DNA of 64,000 nt from Kiritimatiellia bacterium. GTDB lineage: Bacteria; Verrucomicrobiota; Kiritimatiellia; CAIVKH01. Of this stretch, positions 43,727-51,959 are shown one piece after another (the first letter of the stretch is position 1; each line of letters starts with the position of its first letter). The position numbers and the translations under genes were made by a program. Location: positions 47,242 through 111,241 of the forward strand of contig JAMLJG010000007.1 of NCBI GenBank assembly GCA_023953695.1, read 5' to 3'. Under the pieces are notes generated by a model. That model searched no databases and was not told the origin of the DNA. It saw nothing but the letters and a program-made list of their open reading frames with translations.

Positions 43727-43754
43727 ATTCTACGAGATTGAGATGCGATGTCAA
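43727..43754 (-). promoter_or_regulatory. Promoter of tRNA-Phe
   Basis: On the minus strand: TTGACA (43754-43749), a 16-bp spacer and TAGAAT (43732-43727). The -35 box overlaps the stop codon of the EIIA gene. Near-consensus promoter. Confidence 0.7.
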
Positions 43755-44254
43755 CCGGCGGGATTAGGATTCGGTTGAAGAGTTGGCTGACTTGGAATGG
43801 GCGAGCGGTCGCGACACAACAAATCAATGACCGCGTCTTCACTCGTAGCCTCCAGAACCTGCTTGCGCGTGGCCGCATCATGTAGCGTTCGGCTGATATC
43901 CGCGAGAAATTGGATGTGCGGACCTGTGCGGCTGGCCGGAGAGAGAGTCAAAAGGAATATCTGACAGGGTTGATTGTCGAGAGATTCGAAATTGACCCCT
44001 TCGCGCTTAATCCCCAACGCCGCGACAAGGCTTTCCACCGTATCGGTCTTGCCGTGCGGGATGGCGATGCCGTTCTGAAGGCCGGTGGACATTTTGCGCT
44101 CCCGCTCCAGAACTGCCTTGAGAGCCGCCTTGCGGTCCTTCACCCGACCCGTCTGAATCAGGACGTCAACGAGCTCCTCAATGAGACCTTCCTTCGTGGT
44201 TGCATTGAGGTGCAGGATGACGGTTTCTTTTGATAATACGCGTTTGGGATTCAT
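43751..44254 (-). CDS. ptsN: PTS EIIA domain protein (PtsN-like)
   Basis: 167-aa fructose/mannitol-type EIIA. The phosphorylatable His67 is in GLQNGIAIPHGKTD. GVNFESLDNQPCQIFLLTL and GPHIQFLADISRTL are normal for EIIA-Ntr. No PTS permease, HPr or EI is visible here, so a regulatory role is more likely than sugar uptake. The ATG at 44254 is preferred over the GTG one codon earlier. It is divergent from a second, zinc-ribbon-fused EIIA gene. Confidence 0.9.
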   Translation of the reverse strand: MNPKRVLSKETVILHLNATTKEGLIEELVDVLIQTGRVKDRKAALKAVLERERKMSTGLQNGIAIPHGKTDTVESLVAALGIKREGVNFESLDNQPCQIFLLTLSPASRTGPHIQFLADISRTLHDAATRKQVLEATSEDAVIDLLCRDRSPIPSQPTLQPNPNPAG

Positions 44255-44279
44255 CACTACTACCCTTCAGAACCGGCGA

Positions 44280-44365
44280 TGATTACTACACCTGTTGTGT
44301 GGGTCAATACCTCAATGAAATTAATTATACCCCTCTCTTGCATGTCGGTTTCATCCTGCTATAAC
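44280..44365. promoter_or_regulatory. Divergent promoters between two EIIA genes
   Basis: Plus strand: TTGCAT (44338-44343), 16 bp, TATAAC (44360-44365) for the gene at 44406. Minus strand: TTGACC (44307-44302), 16 bp, TAATCA (44285-44280) for ptsN. The -35 boxes lie about 30 bp apart, back to back, so the two genes could share regulation. Confidence 0.45.
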
Positions 44366-44405
44366 CGAAAACGAATTGACGCACTCCCAAAGGAGCTATT
44401 TGACT

Positions 44406-45284
44406 ATGACGCAAAGCGATTCTACCGATTCTCCGGCCCGTACACACGGGAAAATGCAACGTTGGATCAACCACCTCATTCAGCTCCAGGACCTGATTTT
44501 TGCTCGCGATCAGCAGCAGGCCTCCGCAAGCGGATCGAGGTTGAGCACGCTGGAGGCATCCATCCAAACCATGACCACGGAGTTGCCGGACGATATCCGG
44601 GCGCACTTCAACAGGATGCAGAAAAAAATGGGTCTCGCCATAGTTCCCATCGCAAATGGCGTTTGTTCGGCCTGCGGCATGCAGATTCCTGTGAGCCAGG
44701 TTAACGCGGTACACGCGGCCAACGAGATATATTCCTGTCCGAGTTGCGCGCGATATTTGTTTTTTCAGGCCGGCGCCCCGCGTCGGACGCCTCAACGCCG
44801 AGTGCGAGGCGAACCAGCACAGGTGGGCTTGGCTCGCTTTTCTTCCCCTCAATTAATGATTCTCAATTTGGCTTCGACCGAACGCGACGAAGCGCTGACC
44901 GAAATGAGTGCGCGTCTCGAATCCGAGGGATTTGTGGATAGCGCGGCGCTTCTGACCGAAGAAGCGATTAAGCGCGAAGCCATCGCCAGCACAGCCGTGG
45001 AGCAAGGGTTGGCGTTTCCCCACGTGCGCGGTGTGGAGGGTGGCGGTTTGACGATGGCGGTTGGCCTGAGTCGAAAAGGGATTCGTTTCGGCGGCAAAGC
45101 GCCATCGCGCATTGTGTTCTTCATGGTGATTCCCACAGCGGCGAGCGCGTTCTATCTGCGCCTGCTGTCCGGCCTCTCGCAGAGTTTTCGTGAAGAGGAT
45201 GCGCGCGAAGCGCTGTTCAAAGCGGAGAGCGAGGACGATCTCTGGAAGGCCCTGCTCAAGGCAACCCGCACCACGATCACCTGA
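44406..45284 (+). CDS. Zinc-ribbon / PTS EIIA fusion protein
   Basis: 292 aa. Residues 1-80 are mostly helical and coiled-coil-like. A C4 zinc ribbon follows (C87-x2-C90 in CSACGM, C111-x2-C114 in CPSCAR), as in DksA/TraR- or DUF164-type proteins. After a basic linker (RRTPQRRVRG) a complete EIIA type-2 domain runs from about 145 to the end, with the phospho-acceptor His206 in GLAFPHVRGV, the equivalent of His67 in the adjacent PtsN. A phosphorylation-controlled interaction with RNA polymerase or a secretion partner is possible but inferred. AAGGAG precedes the ATG. Confidence 0.85.
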   Translation: MTQSDSTDSPARTHGKMQRWINHLIQLQDLIFARDQQQASASGSRLSTLEASIQTMTTELPDDIRAHFNRMQKKMGLAIVPIANGVCSACGMQIPVSQVNAVHAANEIYSCPSCARYLFFQAGAPRRTPQRRVRGEPAQVGLARFSSPQLMILNLASTERDEALTEMSARLESEGFVDSAALLTEEAIKREAIASTAVEQGLAFPHVRGVEGGGLTMAVGLSRKGIRFGGKAPSRIVFFMVIPTAASAFYLRLLSGLSQSFREEDAREALFKAESEDDLWKALLKATRTTIT

Positions 45285-45297
45285 GCGTTTCAGCGCT

Positions 45298-45849
45298 TTA
45301 GAGATTGGGCAGTGTGCGCCGAGGGTCGCGCATCCGTCGCACTTTCCCATCTGAAAAGAGGACGTTGTAGCCTCCCAAGTGGGATGCAGGGACTTCGTCT
45401 GAAAGCGCATTCATGTCCACAAGCATCCACACCGGTTCGGTGTTGTGGGGAATGCGCTGTCCGTTGAGCGCGATATTCCACAGATAGGTTTGCCCTTCAT
45501 TGCGCTGTATTTCCCGGGCCGCCGGGCAGATGCAGTGGGAGCGCGTCAGACCATAGGGTTCCAGCATCACAGCCAAGCTGTCGCTGTCGTCTATGGGGTC
45601 ATCAGGGAAGTAGGCCAAAGCAGGCAGTGAACCGCGTTCCACCTCGTATAGTGAGAGGGCGCGATAGATGCTTTCCAGATTGTTTGCACAGGCAATCGAA
45701 CCTCGGATCTCGATCACCACCAGGGAGAGCGCGCTCATGATTGCGCCGATCACAAGGATCAATGAGAGAATCCGAATGAGCACGTAACCACCGATACTCG
45801 ATGCGCTACCTAGAGTCAGTCGTGAGCGTGTGGAAGGGTTGAAAGGCAT
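45298..45849 (-). CDS. Pseudopilin-like protein (H-X9-DG type ending)
   Basis: 183-aa membrane protein. One helix near the N-terminus (GGYVLIRILSLILVIGAIMS) is followed by a periplasmic domain with Cys pairs (IACANNLESIYRALSLYEVE, SHCICPAARE) and the ending ASHLGGYNVLFSDGKVRRM, which matches the H-x9-DG motif of PVC pseudopilins. The classical FTLIE prepilin cleavage site is not seen, so processing is uncertain. The ATG at 45849 was chosen because upstream frame sequence is antisense-like. It follows the kinase gene by four bases. Confidence 0.7.
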   Translation of the reverse strand: MPFNPSTRSRLTLGSASSIGGYVLIRILSLILVIGAIMSALSLVVIEIRGSIACANNLESIYRALSLYEVERGSLPALAYFPDDPIDDSDSLAVMLEPYGLTRSHCICPAAREIQRNEGQTYLWNIALNGQRIPHNTEPVWMLVDMNALSDEVPASHLGGYNVLFSDGKVRRMRDPRRTLPNL

Positions 45850-45853
45850 GGTT

Positions 45854-47554
45854 TCAGTTCCGGCGCTGCTCCAACAATGCGCGCGCAAACGGGGCGGGCC
45901 ATTCGGAGGAGGGGGCAGAAAATTGGAGGACGCGGCGCAGGTGTGTGGCCGAGGCCGATTCATTGCCCTCCATTCGATAGCGGATGGCGAGGGCGAGATG
46001 AAAATCGTTTCGCAGACGTTCGGGCATATAGGGCAGGCGATCAGCGAAGGCCTGTGCAGAAATTTCGCCTGAAAGACAGCGCAAGGCGTCGCGCAAGGGC
46101 CCTTCAATCGGGAGCGGCTTCAGATTCAGGTAGCTGACGGCTTCCTTTTGCGCGCCGTGGAGAAGAGCGAGCTGCACGGCTTCCAGTTGCGCCATGTCAG
46201 CCGTCACCGGGGATGCGTCGGAGTTGACAATGATGTCGTGATAGGTGCCCAGTGCTGCATCGGAGCGGCCCAACATGATTTCACAGCGCGCCAGTTCCAG
46301 CGCGGCGAGGGAGGCTGTCCGAGCATCTCCAGCCGATCGCGCCAGGGCGATGGCGGCCGCAAATCCCTCGCGAGCCTGAACCCATTTGGATGCAGCCATG
46401 TCGCGACGCGCCATGCGTATTTCGTTCCACACGGTGGGTTGATCACTTGCGGCTGTGCCCGGCGAGAAATTAGATCCTCGCAAGATAAGATTTCGCAGAT
46501 GCGCTTTGCTCAACAGGTTCGCGTAGCGCGCGTTGAGCAACTGGCTGCGCAGGTAGAATGCGCCGCCGCTAGCCATGGCGAGCATTACGGCGGCGGCGAC
46601 AAAAAACTGGTCGTAGCGGCGCGCTAGATCCACCAGTCGCTCCAGTGTTGTGGCCAATCGTGCGGAGACGCGCCGCCCCGTTCGCGCGCGTTCCAAATCG
46701 CTCGCAAACGACTCCGCATCGTGATAGCGGCGCCCCGTGTTTTTCTCGATCGCCTTGAGAATTACCGCCTCAAGATCGGGCGAAATGTCGCGGCGGTAGT
46801 GGCGCAACCTCCGTGGCGTCTCGGTTTTGACCGCTTCGAGTACCTGCTTGATGGGCGCGGAGTGCTGAGTCGAGTAGGGGAGCATGCCGGTAATGGCTTC
46901 GTACAGAACGACCCCGAGCGAATAGATATCGCTCTGAGGACCGGCGGTGTCCATCCGAGCCTGTTCGGGCGACATATACAGCGGCGTTCCGGTGAGGGCA
47001 CCGGAAATCGTCATGGAGGGCCAATCCACCAGCTCTGCCACCCCGAAATCGGTCAAGAGCGGCTCCCCAAACTCGTCCACCATGATGTTCGAAGGTTTGA
47101 CGTCGCGATGGAAAATATTGCGCGAGTGCGCATAGTGAAGGGCCCGGGCAATCTTAATGCCAATCTCCAGCAGTTCGTTCATGGAGAGCGGCTGAGACTC
47201 CATCAGATATTCCAGCGTCCGGCTGTTGCGAATGGGCTCCATCACGATGTAGTGATAGGCGCCGTCCTGCCCGGTGGCATAGACCTTCATGATGTTCGGA
47301 TGGCGCCGGAGCTTTTTTGACGCCTCCGCTTCGCGCTTGAAGCGCTCGAGCATGGTGGGCGAGACGCCCGGTCCCTCCTGAAAAACCTTGAGCGCGACTT
47401 CGTGTCCGGTCACATCGCGGGCGAGATAGACCGTTGCCATGGACCCATGGCCCAGTGTATCAATGATGACATAATCGCCGATCTTAAGACCCTGCGTCGG
47501 AGTGCCGCTTGGAAGCGGCGCTCCGGCAGGATTTGGCGATTCGGCTTCAGTCAT
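45854..47554 (-). CDS. Membrane Ser/Thr protein kinase with TPR domain
   Basis: 566 aa. A eukaryotic-type kinase domain (about 28-285) has the glycine loop LGHGSMATVYLA, catalytic Lys56 (VALKVF), HRDVKPSNIMVDE, DFG in LLTDFGVAEL, and SPEQARMD in the activation segment, so it should be active. One membrane helix follows (FFVAAAVMLAMASGGAFYL, about 320-338). The rest is helical TPR-like (WVQAREGFAAAIALARSAGD, GRSDAALGTYHDI), outside the cytoplasm. Substrates unknown; the pseudopilin-like gene directly downstream is a candidate partner. Confidence 0.92.
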   Translation of the reverse strand: MTEAESPNPAGAPLPSGTPTQGLKIGDYVIIDTLGHGSMATVYLARDVTGHEVALKVFQEGPGVSPTMLERFKREAEASKKLRRHPNIMKVYATGQDGAYHYIVMEPIRNSRTLEYLMESQPLSMNELLEIGIKIARALHYAHSRNIFHRDVKPSNIMVDEFGEPLLTDFGVAELVDWPSMTISGALTGTPLYMSPEQARMDTAGPQSDIYSLGVVLYEAITGMLPYSTQHSAPIKQVLEAVKTETPRRLRHYRRDISPDLEAVILKAIEKNTGRRYHDAESFASDLERARTGRRVSARLATTLERLVDLARRYDQFFVAAAVMLAMASGGAFYLRSQLLNARYANLLSKAHLRNLILRGSNFSPGTAASDQPTVWNEIRMARRDMAASKWVQAREGFAAAIALARSAGDARTASLAALELARCEIMLGRSDAALGTYHDIIVNSDASPVTADMAQLEAVQLALLHGAQKEAVSYLNLKPLPIEGPLRDALRCLSGEISAQAFADRLPYMPERLRNDFHLALAIRYRMEGNESASATHLRRVLQFSAPSSEWPAPFARALLEQRRN

Positions 47555-47583
47555 TGGTGTTGCGCGACACGCGCGGCAAAAAA

Positions 47584-48267
47584 TTACTGCGCCGCAGAGG
47601 CCGTCGCCTCCAAAATGACAACGGGTTCAACCGGGACATTCTGGTGCGGCCCTTTGTTGCCCGTGCGAACGCCTTTGATCTTGTCCACGATGTCCATCCC
47701 GGCAACGACCTTGCCGAAAACGCAGTATCCGAAGCCATTCGGATCGGGCGAGCGGAAGTTCAGAAAGTCGTTGTCGGTGACATTGATGAAAAACTGAGCG
47801 GTCGCGCTGTTCGGATCGGGCGTGCGCGCCATTGCGATGGTGCCCCGCTCATTCTTCAGGCCGTTGCCGGCCTCATTCTTAATGGGGGCGTGAGTGGGCT
47901 TCTGGCTCATTTCTTGTGTGAACCCGCCGCCTTGAATCATGAACCCATCAATGACGCGGTGAAAAATTGTACCGTTGTAATGGCCCTCTGCCACGTAGTT
48001 CAGGAAGTTTGCGACGGTCTCTGGCGCTTTGTCTCGGCTGAGTTCGAGTGTGATATCGCCTAGGTTTGTCTTCAGGGTCACCATGGGTTCGGTCTCCGGT
48101 TGGGGTTGTTCATCCGCCGCAGGTGTTGCGACTTCAGGTTGACTGACAGCTTCGGTTGCAGCCTCTTCGGCTGCGGCGACAGGGGGTTGTGTGTCCGCCT
48201 CTTCTTGAGCGAAGGCAGAGCAGATGAGTCCAGAGGCAATCAAGCAAGTTAGTAGATAGCGAGTCAT
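47584..48267 (-). CDS. Exported cyclophilin-type peptidyl-prolyl isomerase
   Basis: 227 aa. Signal peptide [20 protein letters not shown], then an Ala/Glu/Pro-rich linker and a cyclophilin domain with [20 protein letters not shown] (catalytic Arg in FHRVI), [36 protein letters not shown] and [17 protein letters not shown]. It assists folding of exported proteins. Located 29 bp upstream of the kinase gene on the same strand. Confidence 0.94.
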   Translation of the reverse strand: MTRYLLTCLIASGLICSAFAQEEADTQPPVAAAEEAATEAVSQPEVATPAADEQPQPETEPMVTLKTNLGDITLELSRDKAPETVANFLNYVAEGHYNGTIFHRVIDGFMIQGGGFTQEMSQKPTHAPIKNEAGNGLKNERGTIAMARTPDPNSATAQFFINVTDNDFLNFRSPDPNGFGYCVFGKVVAGMDIVDKIKGVRTGNKGPHQNVPVEPVVILEATASAAQ

Positions 48268-48317
48268 GCGAATAGTCCTTTCAGGCTGTGAGGATTATGC
48301 CGGGATGATGGATTGTT

Positions 48318-49796
48318 TCAAGGCTCGGCTGTGAGAGGTTTTTGAAACACGGCCTTGCAGCGTTTGAGCAGGGAAGACCGATTGAACTGCGCCCAAAGTG
48401 CACGAAACCGTTTCATTTCTTTCCTCCTTCGTCGGGCGAAAGCTGAGATGAGCGCGGGAGGAGCTTGCACCGACGCCGCGCGCATCAACGCGACATCGAG
48501 ATCATGGATGCGCCCCAGATTGCGCTCCATTTCGCGCAGGGTTTCAATGAACCATGTCCGATCTGTGGAGAGAACCGGTGCAACGAGTGTTGCCAGAATA
48601 CGCAATCGGCGGAGGCGGATTCGGAACGAGTGAAGCGAGTTTGGTTTGCGGCTTTCCGCCCAAGCCTTCTTTTCCAGCATCGCCTTCCACAGCGCGCGCA
48701 CTTGGCGGCGGGCAACGGGTCCAAAGGGGCGGCCACGTTTTTCAGCCGTACCTGCGAGTTCGGTGCGCAAAAGGACCCCGAGTTGAGTGAGGAGGGTCGT
48801 TGTTGCGGTGTCGTTGAGAATCGCTCTCAATTCAACGCGCGCGCGTTGTTGTTCGATGCGCTGGCGATCCAGGAACTCGGAGGCATCCACCAGCGCCGAG
48901 GCGTAGCGCGGACGACTCAAGAGGGACACCCAGACGTCCGCATCGCGAGCGGGGCTGATCTTCTTGGCGAGCGAACGCAACTGATCTGCGCACGATTCCG
49001 CCGAGGTCTTGCGGAGCGGCCGTTGGAAAGCCTCAAGAATGCGGCGCATGAAGCGAACTGCGATGCGGAGGTCGTGCAGGGCCTTCTCGTCGTCTGTGCG
49101 TGCCGCGCGCCGAACAGATGTGCGGAGCACATGATAGTGCGCCAGCAGCAGGCGGCGAATCGCCCGGCGCGCGGGTTCCGCATTGCGGGGGCGCACGGTT
49201 ACGCCGCGCCAGACCGGCTCAATGACCAGCCCGAGCGCGAATACCCGTTGCCAGAGGTCCGATTTGGCCATTGCTCGCTCGGGATTGCCGCTTCCTTTTG
49301 GCGCGGAGATGCGCAGGTGCACCATCCCATCGCGAATGCGGATATCGAGAATCTTGCTGTTTTGGAGGTGGCTGTGGTCGATCGCGTCGGCCACACGGAG
49401 GATCGCGCCCAACTGAAATATGTGAGAGGGGTGCGAGGTGTTGTTGGCCAGGCGGCCCGCTAGTTCCGTATCGGGCAAGGGCGCGTGGAGCGCCATGATC
49501 GCGATAATTTCGTTTCGTTGTGCGTCTGTGAAGCCGCGCAGCCCCGCCTTTTGCACAATGCCGATTCCCTCGACGATGTGGTTTCCGGGTGCGCTCGCGT
49601 AGCCGATGTCGTGCAGGCGAGCTGCGGTTTCGAGAATCAGGCGGTCGCGGCGATGGAGGTTGAAGGGCGCGCGCACGGCATCGAAAATCTGCAGCGCGAG
49701 AGATGCGACATATCGAGTGTGAGACTCCTCATTTCGGTGCTCGGCGCACAACGCTTCCACGGTAGGCCGTGAATCCTTTTTCTTTCGCCATGCCAT
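48318..49796 (-). CDS. HD domain - CHAD domain fusion protein
   Basis: 492 aa. The first 220 residues match the C-terminal HD domain of Ppx/GppA proteins: CAEHRNEESHTRYVASLALQ, then RLHDIGYASAPGNH with an intact HD pair, then LGAILRVADAIDHSHLQNSK. From about 222 a CHAD domain follows: KALHDLRIAVRFMRRILEAF, SLHSFRIRLRRLRILATLV and GRIHDLDVALM, with many conserved His/Arg. CHAD domains bind polyphosphate, and the gene directly follows ppk. The ATG at 49796 is preferred to a TTG at 49808. A polyphosphate-bound HD hydrolase or sensor is likely; activity unknown. Confidence 0.88.
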   Translation of the reverse strand: MAWRKKKDSRPTVEALCAEHRNEESHTRYVASLALQIFDAVRAPFNLHRRDRLILETAARLHDIGYASAPGNHIVEGIGIVQKAGLRGFTDAQRNEIIAIMALHAPLPDTELAGRLANNTSHPSHIFQLGAILRVADAIDHSHLQNSKILDIRIRDGMVHLRISAPKGSGNPERAMAKSDLWQRVFALGLVIEPVWRGVTVRPRNAEPARRAIRRLLLAHYHVLRTSVRRAARTDDEKALHDLRIAVRFMRRILEAFQRPLRKTSAESCADQLRSLAKKISPARDADVWVSLLSRPRYASALVDASEFLDRQRIEQQRARVELRAILNDTATTTLLTQLGVLLRTELAGTAEKRGRPFGPVARRQVRALWKAMLEKKAWAESRKPNSLHSFRIRLRRLRILATLVAPVLSTDRTWFIETLREMERNLGRIHDLDVALMRAASVQAPPALISAFARRRRKEMKRFRALWAQFNRSSLLKRCKAVFQKPLTAEP

Positions 49797-49826
49797 GCTG
49801 TGCCTCAACGCGCGGGTCGCGCCCCT

Positions 49827-51959
49827 CTATGCGCTGTGAATAGGCCTCTGTGGCTCGAAGACCACTGTATTCTCCGGCGCTGCGCGCTTGGCCAGTTCCA
49901 CCGCGTCCTGATAATACCGCGCTTGCGACCGCAGCGCTTTCATATCTTTTCGCTTGGGATGGCGCTCGTAGGTGCCGTCCGGGCGGAGATGGCGCGACTT
50001 GGCCTCGTCGTTGAATGCGGTCTTGAGGATGCCGATCAAGCGCTCCTTGCACGCGGCATCATCCACGGGAATCAAAAGCTCCACGCGGCGATCGAGATTG
50101 CGCGGCATCCAGTCGGCGCTGGAGATGAACACCAGCGGTTCACCCCCTCGCCTGAAGTAGAGGATTCGCGCATGCTCCAAAAAGCGATCCACCACGCTGA
50201 CGACTGCGATGTTTTCGCTCAGGCCAGGAACGCCCGGGCGAAGACAGCAAATCCCGCGGACATTGAGTTGGATTTTGACGCCGGCCTGCGATGCGCGATA
50301 GAGGGCTTCGATGATCTCCTGATCCACAAGCGCGTTGAACTTCGCAATGATGTGCCCCTTCTGACCCTGCTGTTGGCGCTGCGTTTCGCCCTCAATCAAC
50401 TCCAGCAGCCGCGCGCGCAGGCCGAGCGGCGCTGCTTCGATGCGGCGAAAGTTGATGGGTTGCGCGTAGCCCGTGATCATGTTGAAAAAGGCTGTTGCGT
50501 CCGCGCCATAATCTTCCTGGCAGGTCATGAAGCTGATGTCGGTGTAGAGTCGCGCGGTGATTTCGTTGTAGTTGCCGGTTCCGAAGTGCACATAGCGGCG
50601 GATGCCCCCCGGTTCGCGGCGGACAATGATGCAAATCTTGGCGTGTGTCTTGAGGCGTTTGAGGCCGTAGATCACCTGAACGCCGGTCTGCTCCAACGCC
50701 TCTGCCCATCCGATGTTGCGCGCTTCATCAAAGCGGGCCTTCAGTTCGACCAAAGCCGTGACGTGTTTGTCGCGATTGGCCGCGCGCGCGAGGGCGCTGA
50801 CGATGGCGCTGTTTTCGCTCGTGCGATAGAGGATTTGTTTGATGGCCAAGACATCCGGATCTTCGGCAGCCTCTTCCAAGAGGCGCAGAACGGGGTCGAA
50901 GGATTGATAGGGATGGAAAAGAATCACATCGCCACGCCGAATGACGTCGAACATGGATTCTTTCGGCTGCAGTCCAGGCAGCGGTTGAGGTGGCCAGGGC
51001 TTTTCGCGCAGCTCGTCGAAGCCGGTGGTGCGCGTAAGGCTGAAATAGGCGGCCAGATCGAGCGGGCCGCGAACCGAATAGGTATGCGACTCGTCTATGT
51101 CCAACAGCTCTTGCAAATAGGCGAGCAGCGTCTTCGATGCGCGAGCGGAGATTTCCAGTCGAACGCATGGGCTGTTCTTCCGCTGTGAGAGCACGTCCTT
51201 CATTTCCGCGAGCAGATCGGACGCAAGGTCTTCGCGCACGCTCATGTCCGCATTGCGCGTGATGCGAAAGGGCAGGCATTCTTGGACGGATTCCCCGGGG
51301 AAGAGGCGCTCAATGAACAGACGCACCACGTCTTCCATGAGGAGGTAGTTGTGCCCTTCGTCAATCGGCAGCGTGATGAATCGCCCGAGTTTGCGAGGCA
51401 GAGTCACCACCGCGTAGCGCAGGGTCTTCTTTCCCTTGGCCGGCTTGAGGCGAACGGCGAGGTGCATGGTGAGGCCGGGGATCAGTGGGATTCGCTCTGG
51501 ATCGCCGAGGGAGAGGGGGCTGAGAGCGGGATATATCTCGCGTTCAAAGAGATTCTGAACGTAATCGTAGAGCGCAGGGGTGAGCGCCGTTTCGTCGTGT
51601 TGCCGAATCTTCGCGTGGTGCATCTGAGGCACAATTTCATCGCGAAAGCAGGTGTATTGCGCCTCAACCATTGCGTGGACGCGCTGGCTGATTTCGGCGA
51701 GAAGCTTCTCCGGGTTCAATCCAGACGGATCGCGTTCGCGGCGGTTGGCGCCGTTGAGGACCTGCAGGCCGCCGACGCGCACCATGAAAAATTCGTCCAA
51801 ATTGGAAGAGACGATGGAGAGAAACTTCAGCCGCTCCAAGAGCGGGTTATCGGCATCGAGCGCTTCCTCCAAGACTCGGTGATTGAATGCCAGCCAGCTC
51901 AATTCGCGGCTGAAGAGCCGCGCCTCGGCTTCGGGCGCTGCAGTAATGGGGTTAGACAT
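49827..51959 (-). CDS. ppk1: Polyphosphate kinase 1
   Basis: Reversibly makes inorganic polyphosphate from ATP; 710 aa, full length. The N domain starts with FSRELSWLAFNHRVLEEALD. The catalytic parts carry the two conserved histidines in RLKTHAKICIIVRRE and RRYVHFGTGNYNEITARLYT, and NPRIPLIPG-like SLGDPERIPLIPGL lies in the head domain. The C2 domain has NVRGICCLRPGVPGLSENI. It overlaps ppx by eight bases and precedes the HD-CHAD gene by 30 bp, making a clear polyphosphate operon. Confidence 0.97.
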   Translation of the reverse strand: MSNPITAAPEAEARLFSRELSWLAFNHRVLEEALDADNPLLERLKFLSIVSSNLDEFFMVRVGGLQVLNGANRRERDPSGLNPEKLLAEISQRVHAMVEAQYTCFRDEIVPQMHHAKIRQHDETALTPALYDYVQNLFEREIYPALSPLSLGDPERIPLIPGLTMHLAVRLKPAKGKKTLRYAVVTLPRKLGRFITLPIDEGHNYLLMEDVVRLFIERLFPGESVQECLPFRITRNADMSVREDLASDLLAEMKDVLSQRKNSPCVRLEISARASKTLLAYLQELLDIDESHTYSVRGPLDLAAYFSLTRTTGFDELREKPWPPQPLPGLQPKESMFDVIRRGDVILFHPYQSFDPVLRLLEEAAEDPDVLAIKQILYRTSENSAIVSALARAANRDKHVTALVELKARFDEARNIGWAEALEQTGVQVIYGLKRLKTHAKICIIVRREPGGIRRYVHFGTGNYNEITARLYTDISFMTCQEDYGADATAFFNMITGYAQPINFRRIEAAPLGLRARLLELIEGETQRQQQGQKGHIIAKFNALVDQEIIEALYRASQAGVKIQLNVRGICCLRPGVPGLSENIAVVSVVDRFLEHARILYFRRGGEPLVFISSADWMPRNLDRRVELLIPVDDAACKERLIGILKTAFNDEAKSRHLRPDGTYERHPKRKDMKALRSQARYYQDAVELAKRAAPENTVVFEPQRPIHSA

